Assembly: GCA_000751595.1 (NCBI GenBank)
Contig: CCMH01000004.1
Location: 124,001-188,000, forward strand
From: Weeksella massiliensis
GTDB taxonomy: Bacteria; Bacteroidota; Bacteroidia; Flavobacteriales; Weeksellaceae
DNA length: 64,000 nt
Direction: 5' to 3'
In this document: positions 35,240 to 42,637 of the stretch, piece by piece
Layout: each line of letters starts with the position of its first letter
Numbering within the stretch: the first letter of the stretch is position 1
The notes under the pieces: generated by a model
What the model was told of the DNA's origin: nothing
The model's database searches: none
The model's input: the letters and a program-made list of their open reading frames with translations, nothing else
Made by a program: the position numbers and the translations under genes

Positions 35240-35887
35240 TTAAGTGATTTGTATTTTACCGACATATACCGAATTTGAAGCGTCTTGATTGTTTTCGGAT
35301 ATGAAGCTCATCCAAACATGTAAAAATTCGCCCTGAAATTTAGGTAGCACTTCCATTTGATAGGTTTCTGAAGATCTTTTTACATTGGTTTGCATCAGAA
35401 AACTTTGCGATTTATCGATGCCATCTTCAGCATACAAGATTACTAAGGTATCATTTTCTTCGTCTTCGTACATAGCGTTATTGAGCCAGTTTAGCGTAAA
35501 ACTTGAAGGTTCTTCTGAGCTAATACTCAAGGGTTGAGGTTGCAGTAAGTTCCCTTTAGAAAACTGTATTTTATCGTAATCTATCTCGAATTCGAGAAGG
35601 GTCATATTGCACGAAACAGCTTGTAATAAACTTCCCATCGCTTGATTGTAGGTTGATTTCAGTCCATTTTTTTTACCGTAATAAAATTTGACAAACGATT
35701 TGTAGCCTTGTATAAAACGAGTAGCCCAATTAAACCGTTCCTGAATAAGTTGTTGTTTAGGAGATGCTTTCCGGTCATTTCTTCTTGGTCGCATTCTCGA
35801 AATTTCGACACCGTTAACGTTCGTTACAACAATACGTCCTGTACGACCTCGCGTACCCGACAAAATTGAATCTGTGATTTTTCCCAT
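35240..35887 (-). CDS. DUF6266 family protein
   Basis: This 215-residue protein begins MGKITDSILSGTRGRTGRIV and continues with SRMRPRRNDRKASPKQQLIQ and GYKSFVKFYYGKKNGLKSTYN, the pattern of a Bacteroidota-specific family often called DUF6266, which is usually found as isolated, variable genes in accessory regions. The C-terminal half looks like a beta domain. There is no signal peptide. Function unknown. It has its own promoter-like word and terminator. Confidence 0.65.
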   Translation of the reverse strand: MGKITDSILSGTRGRTGRIVVTNVNGVEISRMRPRRNDRKASPKQQLIQERFNWATRFIQGYKSFVKFYYGKKNGLKSTYNQAMGSLLQAVSCNMTLLEFEIDYDKIQFSKGNLLQPQPLSISSEEPSSFTLNWLNNAMYEDEENDTLVILYAEDGIDKSQSFLMQTNVKRSSETYQMEVLPKFQGEFLHVWMSFISENNQDASNSVYVGKIQIT

Positions 35888-35935
35888 TTTTGATGATTTT
35901 TTAAATTAAACTTTCTTTTGGTTTCAGCAACTGTT

Positions 35936-35943
35936 CAAATTTA
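35936..35943 (-). promoter_or_regulatory. Putative -7 element of the DUF6266 gene (TAAATTTG)
   Basis: On the minus strand this is TAAATTTG, matching TAnnTTTG, 48 bases before the start at 35887. It sits in a symmetric stretch TCAAATTAAATTTGA. Confidence 0.4.
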
Positions 35944-36126
35944 ATTTGACATATTATGAGAAAACAGGCGAGGAAACGTACCGAATCCTATTGACGACTG
36001 ATGAACAAGATTAGGTGATGAAGAGGTAAGCTGAGTATTGTGTTTCTCGTTTAATGTTTTATAAGGCTTAGGTATTTGGGTTTGAAGACTATCAAAGGAC
36101 TATTTTTTATTTTTTCTATGTCTTTT

Positions 36127-36233
36127 CTTCGGTGCTTGTTCGGTGTTGCTATATCCTTTCTTCGGTGCTTCTATATCCCTTCTATATCCCTTCTATATCC
36201 TTTGTTCGGTGCTTGTTCGGTGTTTGTATATCG
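36127..36233. repeat. Short-period direct repeats in a gene-free gap
   Basis: The 395-base gap between the DUF6266 and HTH genes (35888-36282) contains a patchwork of two words. TTCGGTGCTTGTTCGGTG occurs near both ends (about 36127 and 36204), and CTATATCC(C/T)TT occurs four times between. This looks like slippage-generated or degenerate repeat DNA. A + strand open frame through it (36076-36393) has no credible protein features and overlaps a real gene on the other strand. Confidence 0.7.
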
Positions 36234-36241
36234 GTTAGTGC

Positions 36242-36278
36242 AAAAAAAGGGGGAAATATTTTTAGTATTTCCCCTTTT
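36242..36278 (-). terminator. Terminator of the small HTH genes
   Basis: On the minus strand a 13-bp stem (AAAAGGGGAAATA pairing with TATTTCCCCCTTTT, one bulged base) is followed by seven T. It lies 5 bases after the stop at 36283. Confidence 0.85.
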
Positions 36279-36282
36279 GTTT

Positions 36283-36555
36283 TTACTTCACCAGATGGGT
36301 AAGAATACCTCTGATGATATCATGTCTCAGATAGAAATTCCGTTTCCCTATCTGATAGACTGTGAAGTAGTTTTTCAGTCGATACCTACGTAAAGTAGAT
36401 TTTGATATTTGCAATAAACTACTCACTTCGTGTTCTTCCATCAAAATAGAATTGCTAAATTCTACAATATTGTTTTTCCAATCTTGTTCTAAATCATTAA
36501 TTTTTTGGATGATGGAATTGAACCATTGTACTGAGAAAATAGAATCTGTTTTCAT
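36283..36555 (-). CDS. Helix-turn-helix domain protein (excisionase-like)
   Basis: This 90-residue protein has an N-terminal helix (about 1-35) and a MerR/excisionase-like helix-turn-helix at about 42-85: EEHEVSSLLQISKSTLRRYRLKNYFTVYQIGKRNFYLRHDI. This is the usual pattern of small Bacteroidota HTH proteins associated with integrative elements. It is probably cotranscribed with the preceding small gene, 12 bases upstream. No integrase gene was seen nearby. Confidence 0.65.
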   Translation of the reverse strand: MKTDSIFSVQWFNSIIQKINDLEQDWKNNIVEFSNSILMEEHEVSSLLQISKSTLRRYRLKNYFTVYQIGKRNFYLRHDIIRGILTHLVK

Positions 36556-36567
36556 ACTTTTTGTTTT

Positions 36568-36756
36568 TTAAAAATTCATTTCTTCTGGATCAATTTTATA
36601 CACACTACAGAACTCTTTTACACTTAGCATGTCTTGTTTCGATTTGCCAAGTTGTATTTTCGCCTGCTTTATCAGTCGTAAACAATGCCGATAACTTTTA
36701 CCGGTCACTTGTTGCACATCTTTTGGGTAGATGATAATTCTTTTGAAATTCTTCAT
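36568..36756 (-). CDS. Small HTH-like DNA-binding protein
   Basis: This 62-residue basic protein contains YPKDVQQVTGKSYRHCLRLI, followed by MLSVKEFCSVYKID. It resembles a widespread group of short flavobacterial proteins read as helix-turn-helix factors. Its start is 4 bases from an inverted repeat, TATAAGT/ACTTATA, which may be an operator for this protein or its partner. Function not established. Confidence 0.5.
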   Translation of the reverse strand: MKNFKRIIIYPKDVQQVTGKSYRHCLRLIKQAKIQLGKSKQDMLSVKEFCSVYKIDPEEMNF

Positions 36757-36759
36757 AAT

Positions 36760-36780
36760 TATAAGTTTTGGTTACTTATA
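36760..36780. promoter_or_regulatory. Inverted repeat TATAAGT-n7-ACTTATA, possible operator
   Basis: Seven-base perfect arms (36760-36766 and 36774-36780) separated by 7 bases, immediately upstream of the small HTH gene on the minus strand. The size and position suit a dimeric repressor site; this is inference. Confidence 0.35.
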
Positions 36781-37031
36781 AAATTAGTTGGATTTGATTA
36801 GTATTGCGGTATAATTTTAATTTTTGGTTATACTTTTTCTATTTTGATGATGTTTTTTTTATTTTGGAGATGTTTTGTTGTAAATGGTTGATACTATTGG
36901 TCTAATAATGTATATTCTTGTTATGATTTGCCTAAAAATGCTCATTAGTTTCTAAAAGTGTTCTATTTGTCTTTCCTATTTTCAACTTATCGATTTTGCT
37001 TTCATCTTTGTAGTGTCTAACTGTAAAATTG

Positions 37032-37442
37032 ATGACTATGGAACTACATTTAAAAAGGATATATCACTCTTTGGGTACAAATGGAAGCTTATGGTTTCGG
37101 CAACAACTAGTATGTTTCACGATAGAATTGCCTTGGCTATTCAATCAACGAAACAAATCATGTATCCCAGAAGGCAAGTATCCACTCAAGAAACGTTACA
37201 GTCAACGTTTTGGTTGGCATATTTTGATTGATCAAGTTCCGGATCGCGACTTGATTTTGATTCATCCTGCCAATCAGGCACAAAAGGAGCTAAGAGGCTG
37301 TATAGCTCCGGTTACTTCTCTTACGGGAGAGGGTATAGGTGTAAATTCTCGCAAAGCTTTTACTAAACTAAAGGAGATGATTTATGCATCGATTGCGAGA
37401 GGTGAAAATGTATATTTAAAAATTCAAAAACAATTGGTATGA
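37032..37442 (+). CDS. DUF5675 family protein
   Basis: This protein of about 136 residues matches the pattern of DUF5675: CFTIELPW, CIPEGKYPLKKRYSQRFGWH, VPDRDLILIHPAN, ELRGCIAP. The HPAN...RGCI arrangement recalls the His/Cys motif of YkuD-type L,D-transpeptidases, so a wall-related catalytic role is possible, but that is my inference. Either ATG, 37032 or 37038, could be the start. It overlaps the next small gene by 4 bases (ATGA) and heads a three-gene cassette with two membrane proteins, an arrangement like a lysis cassette. Confidence 0.68.
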   Translation: MTMELHLKRIYHSLGTNGSLWFRQQLVCFTIELPWLFNQRNKSCIPEGKYPLKKRYSQRFGWHILIDQVPDRDLILIHPANQAQKELRGCIAPVTSLTGEGIGVNSRKAFTKLKEMIYASIARGENVYLKIQKQLV

Positions 37443-37672
37443 ATGTTATAGAACGTTTACAATTACCAACTCCTAAATTATTTCAACAAATCCGTACAAT
37501 AGGGTTAGTTGCCGCTAGTATTGGCGGTGTATTAATTGCCGCGCCTGTTGTGTTACCAGCTGTTCTTTTGCAGTTAGGAGGATATTTAGTAGTTGCTGGA
37601 GGAGTTTTGACAGCTGTAAGTCAGCTTACTGTTGATCATGATGCTGATCATGAACCCACTTCCACCGAATAA
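37439..37672 (+). CDS. Small membrane protein downstream of DUF5675
   Basis: The 77-residue product has two hydrophobic helices (IGLVAASIGGVLIAAPVVLP and LLQLGGYLVVAGGVLTAVS) and a charged tail ending in His/Asp/Glu residues. Two short helices plus a polar C-terminus are holin-like, though no family could be named. Its ATG overlaps the stop of the DUF5675 gene, so it is translationally coupled to it. Confidence 0.6.
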   Translation: MNVIERLQLPTPKLFQQIRTIGLVAASIGGVLIAAPVVLPAVLLQLGGYLVVAGGVLTAVSQLTVDHDADHEPTSTE

Positions 37673-37688
37673 TCATGGCTTTAATAGT

Positions 37689-37835
37689 ATGATTGGCGGT
37701 ACAATATGTGGAATGTTTGCAAGTATTCACTGGCAAGATCTGTTATCGACTATACTGATTTCTATCGTAGGTGCGCTTACTAGTTTTTGTATGTCGATGA
37801 TGTTGCAAAGGATTAAGAACAAGAATTTATTGTAA
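37689..37835 (+). CDS. Very small membrane protein, third gene of the DUF5675 cassette
   Basis: From the ATG at 37689 the product is 48 residues: MIGGTICGMFASIHWQDLLS, then a helix ILISIVGALTSFCMSMML and a basic end RIKNKN. It is one or two membrane segments with positive residues at the C-terminus. A longer frame from 37632 exists but overlaps the previous gene by 41 bases and its extra residues look like noise. A terminator follows 10 bases after the stop. Function unknown; holin or small accessory membrane protein is plausible. Confidence 0.5.
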   Translation: MIGGTICGMFASIHWQDLLSTILISIVGALTSFCMSMMLQRIKNKNLL

Positions 37836-37845
37836 TGTTTAATGT

Positions 37846-37873
37846 GGCCATCTCATTGTAGATGGCCTTTTCT
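37846..37873 (+). terminator. Terminator of the DUF5675 cassette
   Basis: A perfect 8-bp GC-rich stem GGCCATCT/AGATGGCC (37846-37853 with 37860-37867), loop of 6 bases, followed by TTTTCT. Confidence 0.82.
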
Positions 37874-37929
37874 ATTGATGTAAAACTAGATTGTTGTAAG
37901 AATTTCGTTAGTAGATAACCTTCTATTAT

Positions 37930-40900
37930 TTAATTTGTAAGAAGAATATTCTTTATATAATCTTCGGCATCATCATATTGAAAGTAAACATGATTCTCAT
38001 GAAAAACTTCTTTTGTTATTTGATTACCCCAACCTACATCAAAATGGCTTGTATTAGAAATAATATACGAATCTAATTCAATCCCAGCATTTAGTACTTG
38101 GGGTTGTATCTTTTCTTTTAAGACTTTGAAAAATTGAATCTTCGGATCGTTTATACCTTTAGAATTTCGAATTCCTTTTGGATCAATAAATTTAATTATT
38201 TGTTTATCCCCTTCTATAATCCACAAAATAAAATCAGGATAGAAATTATTACCATCTGTAAAGAATCCTAATCCTTTTTTACTTTGATTTCTCAGTACAT
38301 GAACTTCTTTGTCTTCTAAATGACTTGGTTTTGTACCTATATAAGTAATAAGATCATCTAGGAATTGTTTTTCAGAGGCATCTAACGGAATTGGGCTGAC
38401 TTGTAATTTTTCTTTATATGCTTTCCCTACATAAACTAAAGGTTTGTATAAGTGTAATAAATTATCAAAAGCTGATACTTCAGTTCCTATTTGAATTGAA
38501 TCAAAAGCAGGATCCATTACTTCTGTTTTTAACTGCTCAATTTTGGTCTGATACTGCTCAATTTCTTCTTCTGTATTTACTCTAAAATCATATTCTAATA
38601 CGAAATTATCATCCGTTCCTTTTAAATGAATCGCTTCTACGTGATGTGAGTTGAATTCATTTTTATAAAACAAATAGAATTGCTCAATGTATTTTTTCAA
38701 TAATGTTGTGGCTAACTCTTGCCAAATCTGTACATTACTATATTGTTTAAATTCCATTTTATGTTCAGGAATCAATAGATTGTACCAAGACACTTCCTTT
38801 AAGATTGCTTGTAATTGGTCTAACTCAATTTTTAAGTTGTGATACCCTTTATCCGCTTTGAAATTCTGAATGGCTAAGTAAATGGCATTCCAATTTAATA
38901 AGGTTATGTGCTGCGTACTTAAAAAAGCACTGTTTTTGTTTACTGCATTTCCAGAACTTTTCTTTTCTAATACATCAATTTTAGGATACCAATCCAACTC
39001 CACCATTTTCCCATCAAAAATAGAAGCATTGTACACTAAATGAACAAGAACTTTTTGTTTGAAGTTTTCCGAATCTTTTACGGCAATTAGTTTTAATCTG
39101 TTTTGTTGTACAATTTCTTTTTGTATTGAAGTTACTTTTATCGTAATCCACGCTGAATCATTGGCAGGTAAACCTTCTTCTTCTAAAAATTCTTTGAACT
39201 TCTCCATATAGTCGGCTTTTACACCAAAAATCTGAAGTGTTTCTAAATGTCTTAGGTATTTTTTCAAGGCTCTGATATTATCCGGTTTTTGATATTCATC
39301 TAAACCAGTTGAACGTTTTAAGGAAAAATTATAGCCTTTTAAACGAACCCCACGACCAAACAATTGAATGATTTGAGAACCTTCGCTTTTACCAACATTC
39401 ATTAATCCCATAGACGAAACCCGCCAAGATGACCAACCTTCTGAAAACTTTTTAGAACCAATTAGCAAATTGATTGTAGAAGTATCTTCATTAATTTTTT
39501 TGAATAGGGAATCTGAAAAATCACGATCTGTACCCAAAACGTGATTATTTAATGCTAAATCATGTAATTTCTTTTCATCGCCTACATTGATAACACCAAA
39601 ATAGTCATTATCACCTACGCGAAGTCCTAACTCGCCATCTGCACCTTTCAGATTATCTACATACAAATTGGCACCAATTGTGGTGTTATTGAAAACCAAT
39701 TCATTGATTAAATTGAAGATAGTAGCTCCATCTAAATTTTGTTCTTTGATGTAGGTAAATGAGGTTTCGAAAATAGAATACCCATTTTTGTCTACCAATC
39801 CTGCTTTATCAGTAATGACCGCCTCTATATTCTGGATAGAAACTGTAGGATTCTTTAAGAAATCGGTTAGGAAATAGATAATTTCCAAAACATCTGAAAC
39901 TTCTTTTCCTTTTTCTCTACGAACGGCATTTACTTTTCCACCTACAAAAATCCATAAAGGTTTATGTAAAAGAAAATCCCTTAAAGCTGTTTTCTGCTCC
40001 TTAAAAATCAATTGTTGTTGGAAAAAAGAAACTAAATTCGCCGTCAGATATAATTGCTGATAAGCAGTATTATCTTCTTTTAAATTTAGAATGCGGTAAT
40101 CTTTTCCATACCCATCTTCATAAAAATATTTGTACGAATAATCGAACAAAATACTTTTTGCATATTCTTGTGTAAATTCGGTTTTCTTAGCACCTGAAGC
40201 AGCATTAATCGCCTGACCAAAGGTTGCTGAGTATTCAAAAGCAAAACCTGTTAAACTTAATTGATCTCTGAATCGTTTCCACGAATCACCAGACATTCCT
40301 CCGTGACCTTCATCAATTAAAACTAAGTTGTCGGTCTCAAAACTTTCTACTGCAACCGTTTTATCACCACTGTTTTCTGCCAGTTTAGTAATCTCTAAGA
40401 TTTCTACTTGTTTACCCGAAAACATACCAGAATCGTTTTTAGAGAAGTTATTCGCTCTAATATCAGAAAGCTTAAATTCCGCTAAATGTTGCTTCGTTAA
40501 TCCTTCATTTGGCGTGATTAACAATACTTTGTTTTGATGGCCTTGGTTGTATTGGTTGGCATAATGCAAATATTGCTTGATGTTGATGTGCATCAACAAA
40601 GTTTTACCCGAACCAGTGGCATTCCAAAATGCTAATTTATTGAGGTTTTCTAAGGTAAAAGGCTGTGCAATAAACTCGTCTTTCTTTTTTTTCTTCCCTG
40701 CATTGGCTTGTGCTTGTTTCAGGTTGAATTCTTTGACAAATTCATTGACATCTGCCAACAATTTGACTTTATTACTGAAATACTTATCCAAGTACACCTC
40801 CGTAAACAATAAAGAAAGATATTGGAAATACTTCCAAGTGATCTGTTCCTCACGTTTTTCAGAAATCTGTTTGGTATAGCGTACAATGTTTTCGTCATAG

Positions 40901-41127
40901 GTTTGCAGCATCGTAGCCGTCATATGATCAGAATTATACATATGCGCAATTAAAGCTTGCAAATATTTGGTATTGCCTTCTTCTGTATAGCCTTCGTTAG
41001 AAGAAAGCTTTAATTCGGTAAAAATTTCTACGCCTTTTTTACCGATGATTTTTTTGCCAATGCTATCAATTCCGAAAAGCGATAGCATATACTTATTGAG
41101 TACAAGTTTGTCGTGAAAGTTTGCCAT
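37930..41127 (-). CDS. res: Type III-like restriction subunit: DEAD/DEAH helicase with PD-(D/E)XK nuclease
   Basis: This 1065-residue protein has an SF2 helicase core with Walker A ATGSGKT (170-176) and a Walker B DEGH (272-275). Helicase domain 2 contains the line SEGSQIIQLFGRGVRLKGYN, typical of type III Res subunits. The C-terminus carries a nuclease-like site: FYPDFILW (Asp965) followed by FIDPKG (Asp982, Lys984), i.e. PD-x16-DxK. It should cut DNA that the methyltransferase has left unmodified, after ATP-driven movement. It is the last gene of the seven-gene operon, 5 bases after the SecB-like gene. This separation of res from mod by a three-gene module is unusual. Confidence 0.87.
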   Translation of the reverse strand: MANFHDKLVLNKYMLSLFGIDSIGKKIIGKKGVEIFTELKLSSNEGYTEEGNTKYLQALIAHMYNSDHMTATMLQTYDENIVRYTKQISEKREEQITWKYFQYLSLLFTEVYLDKYFSNKVKLLADVNEFVKEFNLKQAQANAGKKKKKDEFIAQPFTLENLNKLAFWNATGSGKTLLMHINIKQYLHYANQYNQGHQNKVLLITPNEGLTKQHLAEFKLSDIRANNFSKNDSGMFSGKQVEILEITKLAENSGDKTVAVESFETDNLVLIDEGHGGMSGDSWKRFRDQLSLTGFAFEYSATFGQAINAASGAKKTEFTQEYAKSILFDYSYKYFYEDGYGKDYRILNLKEDNTAYQQLYLTANLVSFFQQQLIFKEQKTALRDFLLHKPLWIFVGGKVNAVRREKGKEVSDVLEIIYFLTDFLKNPTVSIQNIEAVITDKAGLVDKNGYSIFETSFTYIKEQNLDGATIFNLINELVFNNTTIGANLYVDNLKGADGELGLRVGDNDYFGVINVGDEKKLHDLALNNHVLGTDRDFSDSLFKKINEDTSTINLLIGSKKFSEGWSSWRVSSMGLMNVGKSEGSQIIQLFGRGVRLKGYNFSLKRSTGLDEYQKPDNIRALKKYLRHLETLQIFGVKADYMEKFKEFLEEEGLPANDSAWITIKVTSIQKEIVQQNRLKLIAVKDSENFKQKVLVHLVYNASIFDGKMVELDWYPKIDVLEKKSSGNAVNKNSAFLSTQHITLLNWNAIYLAIQNFKADKGYHNLKIELDQLQAILKEVSWYNLLIPEHKMEFKQYSNVQIWQELATTLLKKYIEQFYLFYKNEFNSHHVEAIHLKGTDDNFVLEYDFRVNTEEEIEQYQTKIEQLKTEVMDPAFDSIQIGTEVSAFDNLLHLYKPLVYVGKAYKEKLQVSPIPLDASEKQFLDDLITYIGTKPSHLEDKEVHVLRNQSKKGLGFFTDGNNFYPDFILWIIEGDKQIIKFIDPKGIRNSKGINDPKIQFFKVLKEKIQPQVLNAGIELDSYIISNTSHFDVGWGNQITKEVFHENHVYFQYDDAEDYIKNILLTN

Positions 41128-41132
41128 ATCTG

Positions 41133-41567
41133 TTATAGTTTAATATGGATATCTTCTGTAAACATTTTATCCACGTTTACTAACCCAATAATGAATTGGT
41201 TAAAAGGCGTATTTTTGGTATTCGCAAATAAAACTCCACGAGCTGTTCCCGTCGTAATCATTGCTAAATGTTTTGCTGTACCACAAGGTAAAATAATAGC
41301 CTCCGTTTGAACTAGTTTTTCCTTAAAAGCCTTTGGCTCAATTTCAAAATAACAGGTTATTTCTAATTTTGTTAGTGGCTGGTTTTGTTTGTGCAATACA
41401 AACTCCATTGCCACTGCTATGATATTATTTTCTGCATCACAACCGAATCCAAAACCAATTTGTTGTTGGATACGTTCTTCAATGACTAATGCATCTTCGA
41501 AAACTGAAAATTGATTCTCTTCAACCTTAACAATTTTAAATGGTATTGGTAATTCTTTTTTACTCAT
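41133..41567 (-). CDS. SecB-like chaperone of a toxin-antitoxin-chaperone module
   Basis: This 144-residue protein has the strand order of SecB. After several beta strands (IIAVAMEFVLHK, LTKLEITCYFEI) come the helix and loop HLAMITTGTARGVLFANT, then NTPFNQFIIGLVNVDKMF. This parallels the SecB C-terminal region (helix, RG, FPxLNLxPVNFxxLF). SecB-like proteins next to HigB-HigA pairs form TAC systems, where the chaperone folds the antitoxin. Here it follows an XRE gene by 4 bases and a toxin-like gene precedes that, giving the order toxin-antitoxin-chaperone seen in TAC operons. The family call rests on pattern only and should be treated as probable. Confidence 0.58.
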   Translation of the reverse strand: MSKKELPIPFKIVKVEENQFSVFEDALVIEERIQQQIGFGFGCDAENNIIAVAMEFVLHKQNQPLTKLEITCYFEIEPKAFKEKLVQTEAIILPCGTAKHLAMITTGTARGVLFANTKNTPFNQFIIGLVNVDKMFTEDIHIKL

Positions 41568-41571
41568 AAAA

Positions 41572-42012
41572 TTAAGCTGTTAAGGTGTTATAGTTATTCT
41601 CATACAAACTGTCCTCACTCATTGTGATTGCAGGTTTAACTACCTTAGTAACATTTGTAAAAGAATAATCGTCAGAAGACGTTACTTTTACTTCTTCTGA
41701 TTTTGACGTAGTTGATTTCACTACCACGTTAATTAATTCAACGCCTAATATTTGACTTAATTTTGCAAGGGTATCTAAGGTAAAGTTTTCATTCCCCTTT
41801 ACCCATTTGTTTACTTGCTGAGGAGAAACCTCCATTTTTTCAGCTAAGTCTTTCTGCTTCCATTTTAACTCGTCTAAACGAATCAAAATAGATAAAGCAA
41901 TCTTTTTAGAATACCTGGTGTAGCTTCTTCTAGCAATTCTTGCTTTTAATTCTTCTACAGCATTTGTATCTTCTTGTGAAACCAATGCCTTAAATGTTTC
42001 TTTATTGCTCAT
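41572..42012 (-). CDS. XRE-family antitoxin with C-terminal extension
   Basis: This 146-residue protein has an N-terminal helix (about 1-35), a Cro/C1-type helix-turn-helix at about 50-95 (WKQKDLAEKMEVSPQQVNKW, FTLDTLAKLSQILG), then a tail of about 50 residues rich in Ser, Thr, Lys and Val. In chaperone-controlled TAC systems the antitoxin carries a C-terminal chaperone-addiction sequence; this tail is a candidate. Its gene lies 4 bases after the toxin-like gene and 4 before the SecB-like gene. It probably represses its own operon or a promoter inside it. Confidence 0.7.
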   Translation of the reverse strand: MSNKETFKALVSQEDTNAVEELKARIARRSYTRYSKKIALSILIRLDELKWKQKDLAEKMEVSPQQVNKWVKGNENFTLDTLAKLSQILGVELINVVVKSTTSKSEEVKVTSSDDYSFTNVTKVVKPAITMSEDSLYENNYNTLTA

Positions 42013-42016
42013 TGTT

Positions 42017-42535
42017 TTATTCGTTTAAAAATTCATAGAAAGAATCTTCGTCAAATATTCCTTGTTCTTTAAGATATTCTTTTGCTCTATTTAGTTTATC
42101 GAGCTCTTGTCTGGTATGATCTCTGTCTTTCATTAAGTGATGGAACTTAATGGCTCCACCGGTAATCACAAATGTGTCCTGATCTATACGTATGGCGTAC
42201 AATCTCAAATAAGACTGCCGACCTTTTTGAAGAGATAATATTTTGAATTGATGCTCATTGTTGTCTAAAGGTTTAAAGAAATACTCCAATGTTTTGTCGG
42301 GCGAATTGATGATTTCATTTAAAGTATCATCTATCCATAGAGCGTCTTCATTGATTTTGTCCATTAAGCCTTCCAGGTCATAATCGTTTGGCCAATCTCG
42401 TTTGTTTTCTTTCAAAAAACCATACAAATACTCGATATCGTCCCATAGTCCTACTATTTTACGGTACGCATTATCCGCTTCTCCTTCGTAATGGAAAGCG
42501 AATAACCGTTTTGCAAAGATAGGGACTATTTTCAT
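42017..42535 (-). CDS. Toxin candidate of the HigB/RelE kind
   Basis: This 172-residue protein is acidic in its first half (about 1-85) and has a C-terminal part that looks like a RelE/HigB toxin core: FKILSLQKGRQSYLRLYAIR, then VITGGAIKFHHLMKDRDHTR and QELDKLNRAKEYLKEQG. The pattern of a basic strand LRLYAIR, GGAIK and a final helix is seen in Bacteroidota proteins paired with XRE partners. Its position directly before an XRE gene supports a toxin role, possibly as a ribosome-dependent RNase. It begins 102 bases after mod, beyond a hairpin repeat. Function inferred, not shown. Confidence 0.5.
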   Translation of the reverse strand: MKIVPIFAKRLFAFHYEGEADNAYRKIVGLWDDIEYLYGFLKENKRDWPNDYDLEGLMDKINEDALWIDDTLNEIINSPDKTLEYFFKPLDNNEHQFKILSLQKGRQSYLRLYAIRIDQDTFVITGGAIKFHHLMKDRDHTRQELDKLNRAKEYLKEQGIFDEDSFYEFLNE

Positions 42536-42585
42536 AAAATCAACTTATAGGTTTATTTTTTATTTTGACTATGCCTTTCTCTTCC

Positions 42586-42637
42586 CTTCGACTACGCTCA
42601 GGGAACGAAAGGAATTGGTAGCTGAGCGGAGCCGAAG
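42586..42637. repeat. Hairpin repeat at the end of mod
   Basis: Left arm CTTCGACTACGCTCAG (42586-42601) and right arm CTGAGCGGAGCCGAAG (42622-42637) are inverted copies matching at 14 of 16 positions with a 20-base loop. The right arm ends exactly next to the mod stop codon (42638-42640). The arms are the same family as the arrays around the GIY-YIG gene. The hairpin may act in termination or messenger stability between mod and the toxin-like gene. Confidence 0.8.

Noticed and set aside
36076-36393. 105-codon + strand frame
   Set aside because: It runs through short direct repeats and overlaps a well-supported minus-strand HTH gene and its terminator.
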